A stretch of 64,000 nucleotides of DNA from Amblyornis subalaris. Lineage: Eukaryota; Chordata; Aves; Passeriformes; Ptilonorhynchidae. The number at the start of each line of letters is the position of its first letter. Positions within the stretch are counted from its first letter, which is position 1. Below, piece after piece: positions 13,200 to 24,366 of this stretch. Below the pieces are notes generated by a model, which ran no database searches, was not told the DNA's origin, and saw only the letters and a program-made list of their open reading frames with translations. The translations under genes and the position numbers were made by a program. Where the stretch lies: positions 806,001-870,000 of the forward strand of contig JACAXG010000052.1 of assembly GCA_018881555.1 (NCBI GenBank), written 5' to 3'.

Positions 13200-13960
13200 G
13201 GGGACAGGCCTACCCATGCATGTACTAGCTAGTATTAAAGTGGGTATGACATCAGTCACAGCCAATCAAACAGGCTCAGTAATGTCCAAAGTACTACAGA
13301 CATTTCATAATTAAGTAATGAGACATGACAGGGCGTGAATTGTGTTGTATTAATTCTCGCCGAGTGTGTTGTTGTAAGCCAAGAGGATGAAGGCTGGGTG
13401 CCATCGGTCCAGCCAACTGTGAATTAATCCTTTCCCATTCTCACAATGGAACCTCTTATTGTGGTTTTATGAAATGTTAATTTTTAAAATATTTATATTG
13501 TTAATTAAGTGATGAGTTTCTAAGCCATGACGGCAATCAGCACAATTCTGTCGGTAATTCTGAGCAGTGAATTGTGCTATCTGCTACTCCCTACTCACGT
13601 CTCCACAGTCAGTCAAACCAGCTGTTTTCTATTGTCCGTTTGCTAATGTATTCTAATATCCTGCCTCCTAATGCCTACTCTCATATTTGCATTCATTTGC
13701 ATATNAGAAGCATCTAGATAAGCCAGTAATGGTTAGTGAAGTCCTTTGAGTATATAAAGTGCTATGGATGTGCTAAATATGGCTTTTGTTTACTATTCAT
13801 AGAAAACACTGATGTAGTGGGGGGTATTGTGGATGTCCCTTGTCAGTCAGAACTTTGTTCCATACACTGTGATTGGGAGCAGTGGGTTTTAACACTAAAA
13901 ATAATGCTTTTGGGGTTTGTGCATTTGCGAAATTAGGACATCTATTTTTCTTTGTTAGTA
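13200..13960. promoter_or_regulatory. Candidate conserved noncoding element with paired octamers
   Basis: The block is free of repeat signatures and dense in homeodomain-like cores (TAATTAAG, TTAATTAAGTGATG). It also has a stem-loop at 13539-13578 and two perfect octamers, ATTTGCAT at 13685-13692 and 13695-13702, ten bases apart on the same strand. The octamer is the established site for POU factors. The enhancer role is inferred from motif content only; conservation was not tested. Confidence 0.4.
13539..13578. other. Stem-loop with 10-bp perfect arms
   Basis: AGCACAATTC (13539-13548) and GAATTGTGCT (13569-13578) are perfect inverted repeats around a 20-base loop. The stem is too short for a typical microRNA precursor, so a protein-binding or chance palindrome is more likely. 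Confidence 0.5.
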
Positions 13961-16555
13961 AGTGACTCCCAGTCAGATCCCATTTACTCAGGTTATCAGT
14001 TTGCTATAGTATTTTATATGGTAGTCTACAGTGCTCTTTAATTCAGTATAGACCATTTTCTTTGGTGATCTGAGACTGGCTTGGGGAAGTAGTGCTGGTG
14101 TTTTACATCTCCAGTTAAGGTTTTTGCTTTGATCTCAATTGGAGCCACTTCAGCCTTTGCAGGCTCATGGAATCTGCATTCCTGAATAGACTGCAGAAGT
14201 TTTATCACCAGATGCATCCTGAAAAGTGATTTGCTTTGGTTTACTATATAAAATCACGAAGGGAGATGCCTAGGCAAGCAAGGAAATCCACCTGGGCGTT
14301 TGTCTGTGATTGCTGTTCTGCTATTATAGTTAGAAATGCTCAGTAACATACAAGTCCCTGAAGTGCTACTGAAGTGACAGAGATGGTTCTGTGACTTTCG
14401 TGCATGGGGCAGGGTGTCAATGTGACCTACCAAATGTTCACGTCAGGACTGTCAGGGCCAGAGGTTACTGACAGTGGGAAAACTTGAACTTCTGCAAAAA
14501 AATTGCAGAGATGAGTGCCAAGACATTTATTTTGTAGATTGATATAAAGATAGAAATGTCTAGGTAATGTCACTGGAACAGGCAAGAAAACCTGCACTGT
14601 TTAGCAGATAAATAACACGCTTTGCTGATCCTAACACCAGTTACTTTATTTCATGAGCAAAGATACGGTAAACATTAAGCAAACACATACTATTTAAAAA
14701 TGTTAATAGAAATCACACTTCTACATGTGATTCCTTCTCAAGTCCTTAAAACATTTTATTTGTCTCTTAAAGTCTGTCATTTTGGGAGAGAGCAACTATA
14801 GCATGTAGTAACCCAAACACATAACTGAAGCTGGAAACAAAACAAGGTATCGCCAGTATAATCACTGATAGAAAAACTACACTTACCTGGACTGCAATTG
14901 TTATTCATAATCTGACATCATCACAGGATTTGACCCAGATCGTTAAACTATGGTGTTTCTGCAAACAAAAAAAGAAATTCTTATTGTATAGTNTAATCAC
15001 ACACTTGACATTCAGTACTTGGCTCCTAGCATATCATAAAGTCTAGATTTATTTGTCCCTTAACAGAAAAGTGTTTTCTTTTTCACCTGGACACACACAT
15101 ATAACTTTGTTTCCATAATCAAAAGATGATTCAGATTTTTTAAGTGTCTTGTTCTGAAGGGCATTGAGAGCTGTCCTTGGAGTAAGGAACACAGCAATGG
15201 CCAGGCACAAACTCAATAGTATGCCATATTGGAAATTACATTTTACAGTGTATATAAATGTATATACAGGTTCATATACAACCGAAAAGAGATTTGTACA
15301 ATGTTATTAAATTGATATATTACACTAAATTATTTGAGTAGCTCTTCACAGCCCACCACTTTGCAGGACCTGCCTTCATCCAGTCACTTTGCAAGGACAT
15401 GAAGCAGTTTTGTCTTAAAGCAGGCAGTCGTGAATCAAGGCAATGTGACATTTTTCCATAAAAGGAAGCAAAATATTTCTTCTCAGTTTTGGGTGGTTTG
15501 GACCCTCTCTGCATCTGGACAGTGCCTACTGGTCCCCTTCTCTGATGTATTTTTTAGTATGCCTTTTGTGACTAAGGCTTGAGCACACTGTCACTGTCAT
15601 TCTGGTTTCCAAACCTTTTAATTTTCATCATTTAACCTTCTGGGCAAATGAAGACAGGCTGATACCTTAGCATCTGGAATAGTGGACACAAGTTATATTT
15701 TAATTGGGAATTATTTTATGTGCGACATAAAGATATTTTTCAGTAATGGACATGTAGTAAATTATTTAAACAAATAAATTAAATAAAATTAAGAAATTTG
15801 TATATATGAGTGAGATCAGAATTCCAGCCTAACATGTCCTTACTGTATATGCTTTGTCTTGCTCTATGAGTTTCTCAATCCTTTAAACTTCCCTTGCCTT
15901 GGTTTTATCAGGTTTTCTGGGAAGGTAAATGACTGTTAAGGAAAAGAACACTATTTATTTGGGTTTTTTTCTTGTGGTAGATTTGCATTAAGTTGAATGG
16001 TTATCAAAGTCTCAAAACAATATCTGATTTGGCTTACTATCAATTGTTTGATAAACTTTTATTATTCCTGTGGAAACACTGACTTAAAAATACGTTTTCT
16101 GTTCAAATCCTTATTTCTCAGAACACAAAGTAAATATTTTCCTCTCCTTAGTGATTCTTGCGCTCCCAATTCAGAGCTCGAGTCTGTTGCACATATGAGG
16201 GTACTTAGCGCCACTTAAAACACTTGGTTTCAGCTTCCTGGGGAAAGATTCAAAAGCCTAAACATAGGTGCTTAACACCATTTAGATGCCTTAGGACATC
16301 CTGCCTGGCATCCAGCTGCAGCTTCAGGAGGGCTCTGGTCTCCCACAGATCTTGTGTTGCCTCTGTCAGACTTGTGTGGATGCTGTGAATACTCCAGGAT
16401 GTTTAAAACTGTACAAAATGACTGTGCTGAGGCACCTGCACTGCTCCTCCTGTGCTTCCTGCTCTCTGCAAGCATTCCTGGAGCAAGTAGCTCAGGTTTA
16501 TGTTCATGTTTCTGTATTTCTAAATGCCCCATGTAGGGGCAAGCCATGAATGCTC
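13961..16555. other. Unique noncoding DNA, no gene seen
   Basis: No supported gene. At about 16260-16295 the text GGTGCTTAACACCATTTAGA followed by TGCCTTAGG resembles a dispersed old repeat seen also near 43.3 and 44.6 kb. An octamer lies at 15981-15988. Confidence 0.5.
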
Positions 16556-17110
16556 AGGAGTATTTGAATGGTCATGAATATTTACGTCATTCTACCGATC
16601 GTAAAATAACGCATGAAGCCTCATATTCTCATTTCTTAAACAATCAAAACATACTTGTAGATCAAATTTAATGCATATATTTTTTCCATTTGAATACATC
16701 GTGATTAAAAGTTCATGACCTTGATTATATTATGCAATTTGAAAAATCGCCAACAATGTCCATGGTGATTAAATATTCCACTTTGTAATTATTTTGTAAC
16801 TTTTGTTCTGCTCTTTGCTCACTCCAAAAATTATCATAAAATTTTGAAAGATGTCCTCAGTGCAGAATATGTCCATAAAATATTAAATATTCAATTTTCC
16901 TCTATCATGGCTTGAAAAATTCATAATTACATGATGATCCACATAATAACTCATTCTGAAAAGTCATATATGGCACTCCCCGTGTGACTGAGTTAATAAT
17001 TTACTGCTGTGTGGGATTTTCACTCTGCACTGTTAGTCTTGGGAACATTTATTAAGCAAATGTTCATTTGCAAAGATCAGAATGTGAATGAAGAGGGTAA
17101 GAATTTAATG
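16556..17110. promoter_or_regulatory. Candidate conserved noncoding element, homeodomain-rich
   Basis: About 550 bp without repeat signatures, crowded with ATTA/TAAT cores, TGATTAAA-type words, TTACGTCATT and two CATAAAATATTAAATATTC-like blocks. The density of short AT-rich transcription-factor words is typical of vertebrate developmental enhancers, but AT richness alone could also produce it. Confidence 0.3.
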
Positions 17111-19835
17111 AGGAGTGACAGACAGGTGAACTGATTCCATATAGTTCTTTACTACAGGAGAAAGCAGATAGCTTTATCTTTCATAGCCTCGATAGACACA
17201 TGAAATGAAATATAGAAGACAGGGCAAAAGGAAAAAAAAGGTACTNTCCTAGAAGGGCCAATGGAAGGATAAATCAGTGGAACTCATGAACATGATTCAG
17301 ACCACTTGAAATGGCTGATCAAAATCTGTGCCTTTGGACTTACACAGCAGCGATTTTTAGACTTTTTATTTTTGAGATATTTGCCCTTTTTTTCTATAGA
17401 GTACTTTTAGCGTTAAAGAAAAAAAAGCAAGACAATTTAAAATTTTTGGTTTCAAAATACATTATAGTTTACGGCTAACCTTTAGCATTTTCAGATGAAA
17501 GAAACAGAACTAATATAATAGGAGAACAGGTGTTGCAACTTAATTAATATTTTTTTTCAGTAAATAATGAAAAGATTTGCTACACATTAATGAGTTTTGG
17601 GTGTTGCTTAGTCAAACGTAGGTTAAATAATATGGATCCTGGGTTTTCTTTGAAAAACAAATTCAAGAAAAAAATGAAATATCACACAAAGATTTTGCAA
17701 TGGATTCAGAGTTTTGCAAAATACTAAGCATACTGTTCCTGATACAGCAAAAGGCTAATATACTTATTCAACACTTATTATGAAATAATCTCTTGTTTAA
17801 AGGTAGGTGAATACAAATTTAAGTGCTTTACTGACTAAGAGGCACTTCATTAAACCTGCCATGACTGAAACAATTTTTCAATCTATTGCCACTGGATGTG
17901 TAAGGAAAAAACATACAACTATACTTTCCAAAAATATCTAAATAAAATGTCCCAAATGTTAGGATTGATACTATTTCACACTTTAAAAAAAAGGATTTGG
18001 GGCAAAACTGGATTTTCCAGTTAAATTACTTTATTTATTTACTTTCATTCTAATTTGGATGTTTTTTCAGTGGACTTTTCTTCTCCATCAAAGTTTAAAA
18101 TTCCTAAAATATTATTGGCCTCCAAATTCCCAAAATATCATTTTTGAGAAGAGCAATATTTATTTCTAAGATCATTGCCAATATGAAAACAACTCTCATA
18201 AAGTTAAAAATTATTCTTTGGGTGTGTTATATTTCTTTTTTTTTTATTTTTTGGGGTGCTGTGGTGGATGACTGCGTAATCAATGGAGCACAGTACATTT
18301 GTGGGTTTTTTTTAAAGGGAAGCAGTACATAAAAGCAGATGTACAGAAAAAGTGATGCAAAACACAGTTTTCTAAAAAAAGGTGCAATAANTAAGTTTGT
18401 TTAAAAGTTACACATTTTTAAAGAGAATTTTCAGACAGTTGGCATCAGAATAATTTTCCTGGATATATATATTTCCCTGGATATAAAGGCTTCAACTGAG
18501 GATGTTCAAATTTGTTTAGGCACTTGACTTGAATACAGTTTTTAATTTTCAAAGGTTGATCCACAGATATGTTGGAAATGAGACAGGACTTTGGNCCAAA
18601 TTTCTGATGGGGAATACTAACTTCAACCTTTATTAGTTGACAGTCACCTGACAAACTTAAAATGAACAGACATACACATGAAATGAACACACACACACAC
18701 AGGAAAGATTTAGTTGGAAGAGTTTGAACTGGCATATCATAAAGGGAGAATGAGGTGACATTGAGAACCGAAGGAAAAAAATCAGGTTAAATTTGATCAC
18801 ACAGACTCAAGATATTTAAGGAGAATTTTTCCTAGAGCTTATTCACCAGGTACGACAGAGATAGGAAAGACCTAATCACTGACTGCAAGAAAAGAAACTC
18901 ATTTGACCAAAGACAGATGTAGGCCATTACAACCAACTGAGAGAAATATGCAGCACTTTTATGGCATAGTCCGTTTCACCCTGAAATAGAAATTCGGCAA
19001 GATTAGTGATCCCTTAGTGCCTGTTTCTGTAAATTGACCATAAAGGAACCCTATGTTGTCTACTTAGATATAGCTGTGTGGGATTAATTTCATCTGAGGG
19101 ACCTGTGAGCAGCAAAGGTGATGCGGCCATGAAAAAAAATGCAGTCCTTACGTATGTCTGTGGTTGTATTCCTCAGTACAGATAAAAGGGTGTCAATGCC
19201 TTTGTGCAAAAGGTAAGTAAAATTTTGTCTGCAACAGCCTGGGTTGCTTTCATTCGTTTTCTGGAAAGAGTAAGTTCAAACTGGAAGAGTTGTAACAAAG
19301 AGTTACTACGACAGATGAATGGGGAGTCTACTTTGTATTAATTTGGGGGTTCATCAGAGGTCAGCAAACACTTTTTAAATGAACGTATAACATTTCCCCA
19401 AAAATATCACCACCATAATCTCAGCAAAGAAAAAGTGGGTTAGAAGGGAGCTAAGAATGCCAGCCCTACTTGGGGAGGACCCCCAGTCATTAAAGTGAGG
19501 TCCTGATGAGAGGTGACTGACTGGTGGTAATGCCAATTCTTTCACCTCACCCCAGGTCCAGCTGTCATTGTGGTTGCCTCATATCATAAGAGTATCAACA
19601 TTCCTTGCTTCAAGAACCATATTACTTACAACCAGGGAATCCTAACCTCTCCTATACTGAAGTTCCTCTGCTGTCTGCCAGAGCTCATCCACATTATCAC
19701 CATTATGTCAAATAGCTTATGCTGAATTTGTACTCCTAAACTATTTCTTACAGATAGAAAAAACATAACACATTCATGAAGAAACAAATGTGGCTGCAAA
19801 AGAATAGTGGGTAAAAGCTGTACAAAAGGATTGTT

Positions 19836-19843
19836 TGACGTCA
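19836..19843. promoter_or_regulatory. Perfect CRE palindrome TGACGTCA
   Basis: The full 8-bp CREB/ATF site is present. The site has a CpG, which is uncommon in this AT-rich, CpG-poor DNA. No promoter is recognised beside it, so function is unknown. Confidence 0.35.
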
Positions 19844-19868
19844 TGGACACCTAGTGATGGGACTCAGT

Positions 19869-19890
19869 GATCCAAGAGTCCTCTTGGATC
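19869..19890. other. 22-bp near-perfect hairpin
   Basis: GATCCAAGAG and CTCTTGGATC are perfect 10-bp arms separated by TC. Seen directly; no function assigned. Confidence 0.6.
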
Positions 19891-20296
19891 CAGACCCATT
19901 TCTTCAGTATGTCTTTTAAAATTGGCTCTTACACCCACATATTTTTAAGCATCACTGATCCAGACAAGATTGTTTTAAATATCTGGGATTAAAGGAAACC
20001 ACCAGCATTTAAAAAAATTATATAATTTAATTTTCTGATAGCTTTGATGGGTAAATATTTAAAAAAAAGGGTTGGTTGACTTTTATATACCTTAATTGAA
20101 GACTTTATACTTACTTGCTTTAGAAGACTTCTCCAGACATAAACTCTTCAGCAAGTCCCTTTTCCTCAGCTGTTTGCATCTACGAAAAAAGTTTAATCTA
20201 GCTGAGTTTTGTGGTTTATGTATTTTGAAATAATTTTAATTCTTTGCATTACATGTGTTTTCAATGCTACATTACTGAAAGTAGATTGTCCTGTAT

Positions 20297-20366
20297 AGGG
20301 CCAAAAGTTGGATTTTGTTGATCCTTGTGGGTGTCTCCCAACTCAGGGCATTCTATGATTCTATGA
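20297..20366 (+). mobile_element. CR1 3' tail, plus strand
   Basis: GTTGATCCTTGTGGGTGTCT, CCCAACTCAGGGC and ATTCTATGATTCTATG form the standard avian CR1 3' terminus with its two 8-bp end repeats. Only about 70 bp survive, an extreme 5' truncation. A long T-rich tract follows directly. Confidence 0.88.
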
Positions 20367-20416
20367 GTCTTTTTTCTTTTTCTTTTTCCTTTTTTTTTTT
20401 TTTTTTTTTTTTTTTT
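20367..20416. repeat. T-rich tract ending in 27 T
   Basis: CTTTTTCTTTTTC-type units lead into an uninterrupted run of 27 T at 20390-20416. It abuts the CR1 terminus at 20366. CR1 copies do not end in poly-A, so this is more likely an independent homopolymer or the tail of something inserted on the minus strand that is no longer recognisable. Confidence 0.85.
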
Positions 20417-22689
20417 GTGCACAAGATAGCAATAGGAAAGGAGAAAAAAATGAGTTAATGAGTTTGACCCTGAAACTTTGTCATAGATAATTTTTTGAAG
20501 TTGAGCAAGAACTCAATCTTCTTGCCTCTGCAGACTGGGAGCAACAGTAACAACCAGCCACCAGGTGAGCTCTGAGCACTGGTTTGTGACATGGGAACAA
20601 CATGATTCAGACCAGCTAGGCATCCTGTCTCCTGAATTATACAAATTGTACTATCCCACGGTTGATGCAAATCAGTCCTGCCACAAGGCCTGGGGTTCAG
20701 CTCTCCTTTAGGATACCTGAGTTTGGGTGTCTGAATGAAGATGTCTGCCTGTGACCTGAGTGGCTGAGTCCCACCACAGTCAAAAAACATTCAGAGATGG
20801 ATTCAGTTGCCTGAACAGAGATGTTTACAGATGAGGCAATTACCAGGCAGGGCTATGGCAGGCTTGTAACTTTCTGGAGCAGCAGATGAAGGCCATGCAA
20901 TCTGTACTTGCTCTGCAATGTCCCTCTCCAGACTTTATCAGCTGCACGGACTAGGTCTCCATGCTTAGCTCACCTATATTCACCTACACAGACTCCTAAA
21001 TGCAGAGGTCTTAATTTCAACCTAAATCTTGCCCCTCACACCTAATTCAGCTGGTCTACCTAAAGATGTTTCCAGCTGGATTCCACTGGCTGTGCCCCAG
21101 GATGTGCTTTTTNGTCTCCAGATTCCACTTGACATATTCCAGGGTCTTCCATAAGTTCTGTATCAGGTTTAGTATCTCACTGCAAGTGACTTCAGGTTTC
21201 ATAGCTTTGGATGTGTGAAGTGGCCAAGAGTGTCTATATTTAGACAATTACATCAATTCCTAAATGTTTGTTGGTGTGTATTTCAGAGGAAAGGGAGAAA
21301 AAACTCTGAAGAGAGAATAACATGAATATCAGGTGCCATAAACAATGAAAACAAAGGCTTGTAATATTTTCAAATATTTTCAATACTCTCTTTGGTTTTG
21401 TTCTGTTTCACTTCATTGCCGTTAAAATGAAATGTTTCCGAGAGATGTCAGTGTTGAATGTTTTCTTTCTAGCTCACGGATTAAATGACACATAGTCTCA
21501 AAGAACTCTGCAGGCTTTCTGTTTTGGCTGCAAAAATAAAAAAAAAAAANCAACAAAAAACCCCCAACATTTTCTCTAAACAGCTTTAAATTGCTCCTTT
21601 CAAAAAGTTGCTTCATTATGCCATTCATGTACTCATGTAGTACAAAAGGAGAGCAACTGGTCAGATCGCCCTAGTAGACAGAAAATCCGTTCAGCTGCTT
21701 TTATCCCACCTTATAAACAGCTTAGCACAAAGAGTCCCTGCCAGAACCTAATGCTTTGGGCTTTCTGCATGTAGTAGTGGATGGTGCCCTGGGGCCAGAG
21801 TTCAGAACATCACTATTGAGCTTTAAAATCCACCAGGGCGAAAAGGGAAAAGTAAAATGTCAGGATTAGCATTTGACAGCTCCAGTTATTTGTTAAATGT
21901 GGGGAAAAAACAGGGAGAAGTAGGAAAAATAAGCTTGCTGATTATATTGGGATATTTGTTATTTATACTGTGGCATTTTGCAATGGTATATACAAACAGA
22001 AGTTTGGTAGAGGTTTACTGAAAGTTTTGTTTGCATCTGTTGGGCATAGTAGAGTATCTCGAACTTGAGTATAAGAATGAAATAAACATGTCAAAACTCA
22101 TTAGAATTAAAAACCCCAAAACACTACTGTTAATAGGGCAGTAAGAGCCATAAACTATGTATTATAAATAGGCTTGAAATGCTCATAACCTAGATAGCAG
22201 AACCATGTGTCATATAAACTGCTCTTAAGTTAGTGAAGCCACACCGAATTTTCTAAGATACTTGTCAAATTAGTCCTTGACAGTGTTATGATTCCCTTAA
22301 TTCTGTAATGATAATCAACATATAGCTCTACTAAGGATATTCTGAATTACTTCATCAAGGGATTTAGTTTACAAATACTTGTGAAAATTACATAGCTGAG
22401 GGGAAAATATATTTAGTGAAAAGATCAGCGCATTTCTTCAGAAGTGCCCCCTGACCTCTGCTCTGTAGTTTGTTCCCAGATAAGGAATCTATTATCAGTA
22501 TGGAACATGCCAAGCCTTTAGAAAGTTTGTACTCAATAATTAGTACTAATGCATTGGATAACTTTTCCTTTCTTAGATTGTGTCACAAAATTTCTGAGAA
22601 CTTTGACAATTATCATGAGACCATTCAGACCAGCTCACTGAAGAACAAGTATATCTCTAATTGGCCTATCTTTACCACTGTTTTAATCT
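20417..22689. other. Noncoding DNA, possible unidentified old repeat at about 20.5-21.1 kb
   Basis: A 111-codon minus-strand frame at 20455-20790 has no recognisable family and fits chance. The sequence around 20500-21100 is more GC-rich than its surroundings and reads like a degraded interspersed element, but I could not name it. An octamer is at 20665-20672 and an A/C-rich tract at about 21538-21568. Confidence 0.35.
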
Positions 22690-23060
22690 AACAAGTTACA
22701 CACCATATGATTTAAAATTACAATCCAATTTTGAGCTCACAACTCCCTTTATTTAAGGAATTAATAGAATAAAATCATCACTGAGGTCTTAAATTATCTT
22801 GCAAAAAGTGGCCAAATAAAAAATGCTATTAAATACAATAATAAAAGGATGACGGATCTCAAAAGTCATTTACACCACATGGACACAATTAATGAAGATG
22901 CACTCAAATGTTTTCAATCACATAATAAAAATATTCATGACATGATAAAAAACTGCCCGTTCTGAATCAATGAAATTCCTCAAATCAGATTGCACTAAAT
23001 GACTGTCTTTGACAAGATAAATCTTGTCTTCTTTTGATCTTCTGATAATGCCAACACATA
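22690..23060. promoter_or_regulatory. Candidate conserved noncoding element
   Basis: No repeat signature is visible. The segment is rich in AATTAAT, ATAATAAA and TGACATGATAAAAA-type words with GATA- and homeodomain-like cores. Judged from texture only. Confidence 0.25.
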
Positions 23061-23799
23061 CTTTTGAGAAGTCTGGATAGGAACCCACAGAGGATCCTCA
23101 CTTGCCAAAATCAGTAACATTCATTTCCATGCCTGAGAGACAGAAATGCTGGCAAAGAAGAGAAACATGCTCACTGGAGGCTGGAGGAACACTTGTTTGT
23201 GCCTAGTTCAGTATACCAGAGTGACTGCTGAAGAATGATTCAGCCTGGTAAAAGTCGTATGTGTAGGACTATCACACTTGTTTTCTGTATCTATCAGATT
23301 CAGTAAGGTTCCATTATGCCAGTCAGCTCTGCCTGGGGGCTCGTCTATCTTGAACATTCAAATTTCCAAAACAATTCTATTGCTTTCTTTTGTGAATCAG
23401 TATTTGTGTTCTATTTTTTCAGTTTTACTTTTTGTCTTGTTCTTAATCTCTTTTTTGGCTTGTAACACCTCTGTGGTACATGCAGATCCAAATGTGATGC
23501 AGAGACAAATCCATGCTTTTAATTTATGAAACATAAGTTATGCGTTTTCCCTTTGTATATGAATATTTTTTTCTGTGCTAAGCATGAAATAAGTTGTCTG
23601 GTATGTTGGGGTTTAAGAGTCATGAGCAGGGTTCTGTCAGGTTACCACACGTAAAAATAAAGTGTCATTATGTGAAAAATCTTCCTTTTTTTTGAACTTT
23701 ACAAAACAAAACTTGATAGAGCTAGCAAACACCTGAGAGCTATTGGCCTACGCAATGTAATTTAATTCCCTTGTGCATATTTTTAAAGAAGTCAAGTTT
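23061..23799. other. Noncoding DNA before the LTR insertion, no gene seen
   Basis: No supported features. The sequence is AT-rich and contrasts with the GC-richer LTR that begins at 23806. Confidence 0.5.
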
Positions 23800-23805
23800 A
23801 AGGAT
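23800..23805. repeat. Left target-site duplication AAGGAT
   Basis: AAGGAT directly precedes the TG that opens the LTR and is repeated at 24361-24366 after the closing CA. Confidence 0.88.
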
Positions 23806-24360
23806 TGTGGTGGCCGTTCAGGCCACTCCCGAGAGTGGGCCGGCCNGCAGGCCATGGTGGGTTGTCACTCGAGTGTGAACCGCCCCTATTTCCTCCCCCA
23901 GTGGGATGTTCTCAGTGTTTGTTACCACCCACTGTCCCACCCCCAAGTTCTGTATATGGNTAGTCTTCTAGAATCTTCGTTGATATTTGTATCCCCATTG
24001 GATGCTCTCCCCTAATCCCTCCCTCTACCTTTCCTNNTTGGTTGNTTNNCTGNCCGTTACCCTCNAGCCCTCACCCTATTGGTTCTGATGTTCTCCCCGC
24101 CTATCCTTGGGCCCCTTAAAGTCGAGGTTCTCGGCCTCCTTTTGTTCTTCGTCCCTGAACCCCTGTTAATAAACAACCTCATACGAAGAACCCGTTCCGG
24201 CTTCTTTACTTCTTCCCGTCACACCACAACATCGGCTATCTGCTTGGGACATCATCCCTCCCCGGGATCGTGTCAGCTGCCGGCCTCCAGGAAAGGCTCG
24301 CCTGGCGTGTCAGGGAGCTTTTGGGAAGGTCGCGGCGGCGTCCGACCAGCAGCCGTGACA
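23806..24360 (+). mobile_element. Solo LTR of an endogenous retrovirus, 555 bp
   Basis: The element opens with TGTGGTGGCC and closes with GCCGTGACA, so it has the canonical TG...CA ends. It is flanked by a perfect 6-bp duplication, AAGGAT. Inside is an AATAAA polyadenylation signal at 24168-24173, about 190 bases before the end, which sets the plus orientation and an U3-R-U5 order. There is no internal retroviral sequence on either side, so this is a solo LTR left by recombination between two LTRs. A 6-bp duplication is usual for alpha/beta-like (class II) retroviruses and argues against gammaretroviruses (usually 4 bp). Open frames inside, such as 24079-24399, are accidental. The subfamily was not identified. 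Nine N bases lie inside it. Confidence 0.92.
24168..24173 (+). promoter_or_regulatory. LTR polyadenylation signal AATAAA
   Basis: The signal lies in TTAATAAACAACC inside the LTR. It would mark the R region, with cleavage expected 10-30 bases downstream. The remaining sequence to 24360 would be mostly U5. Confidence 0.65.
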
Positions 24361-24366
24361 AAGGAT
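24361..24366. repeat. Right target-site duplication AAGGAT
   Basis: Identical to the hexamer at 23800-23805. The match confirms both LTR boundaries and shows that the insertion has not rearranged with another locus. Confidence 0.88.

Larger units (their letters stand above)
17111..20296. other. Unique noncoding DNA, no gene seen
   Basis: It contains short A/T runs, a small CA repeat at about 18690-18702 and an imperfect local duplication of TTTCCTGGATATA near 18456-18486. No gene or transposon was recognised. Confidence 0.5.

Noticed and set aside
20455..20790. 111-codon minus-strand frame
   Set aside because: No domain, and probably part of an old unidentified repeat or chance.
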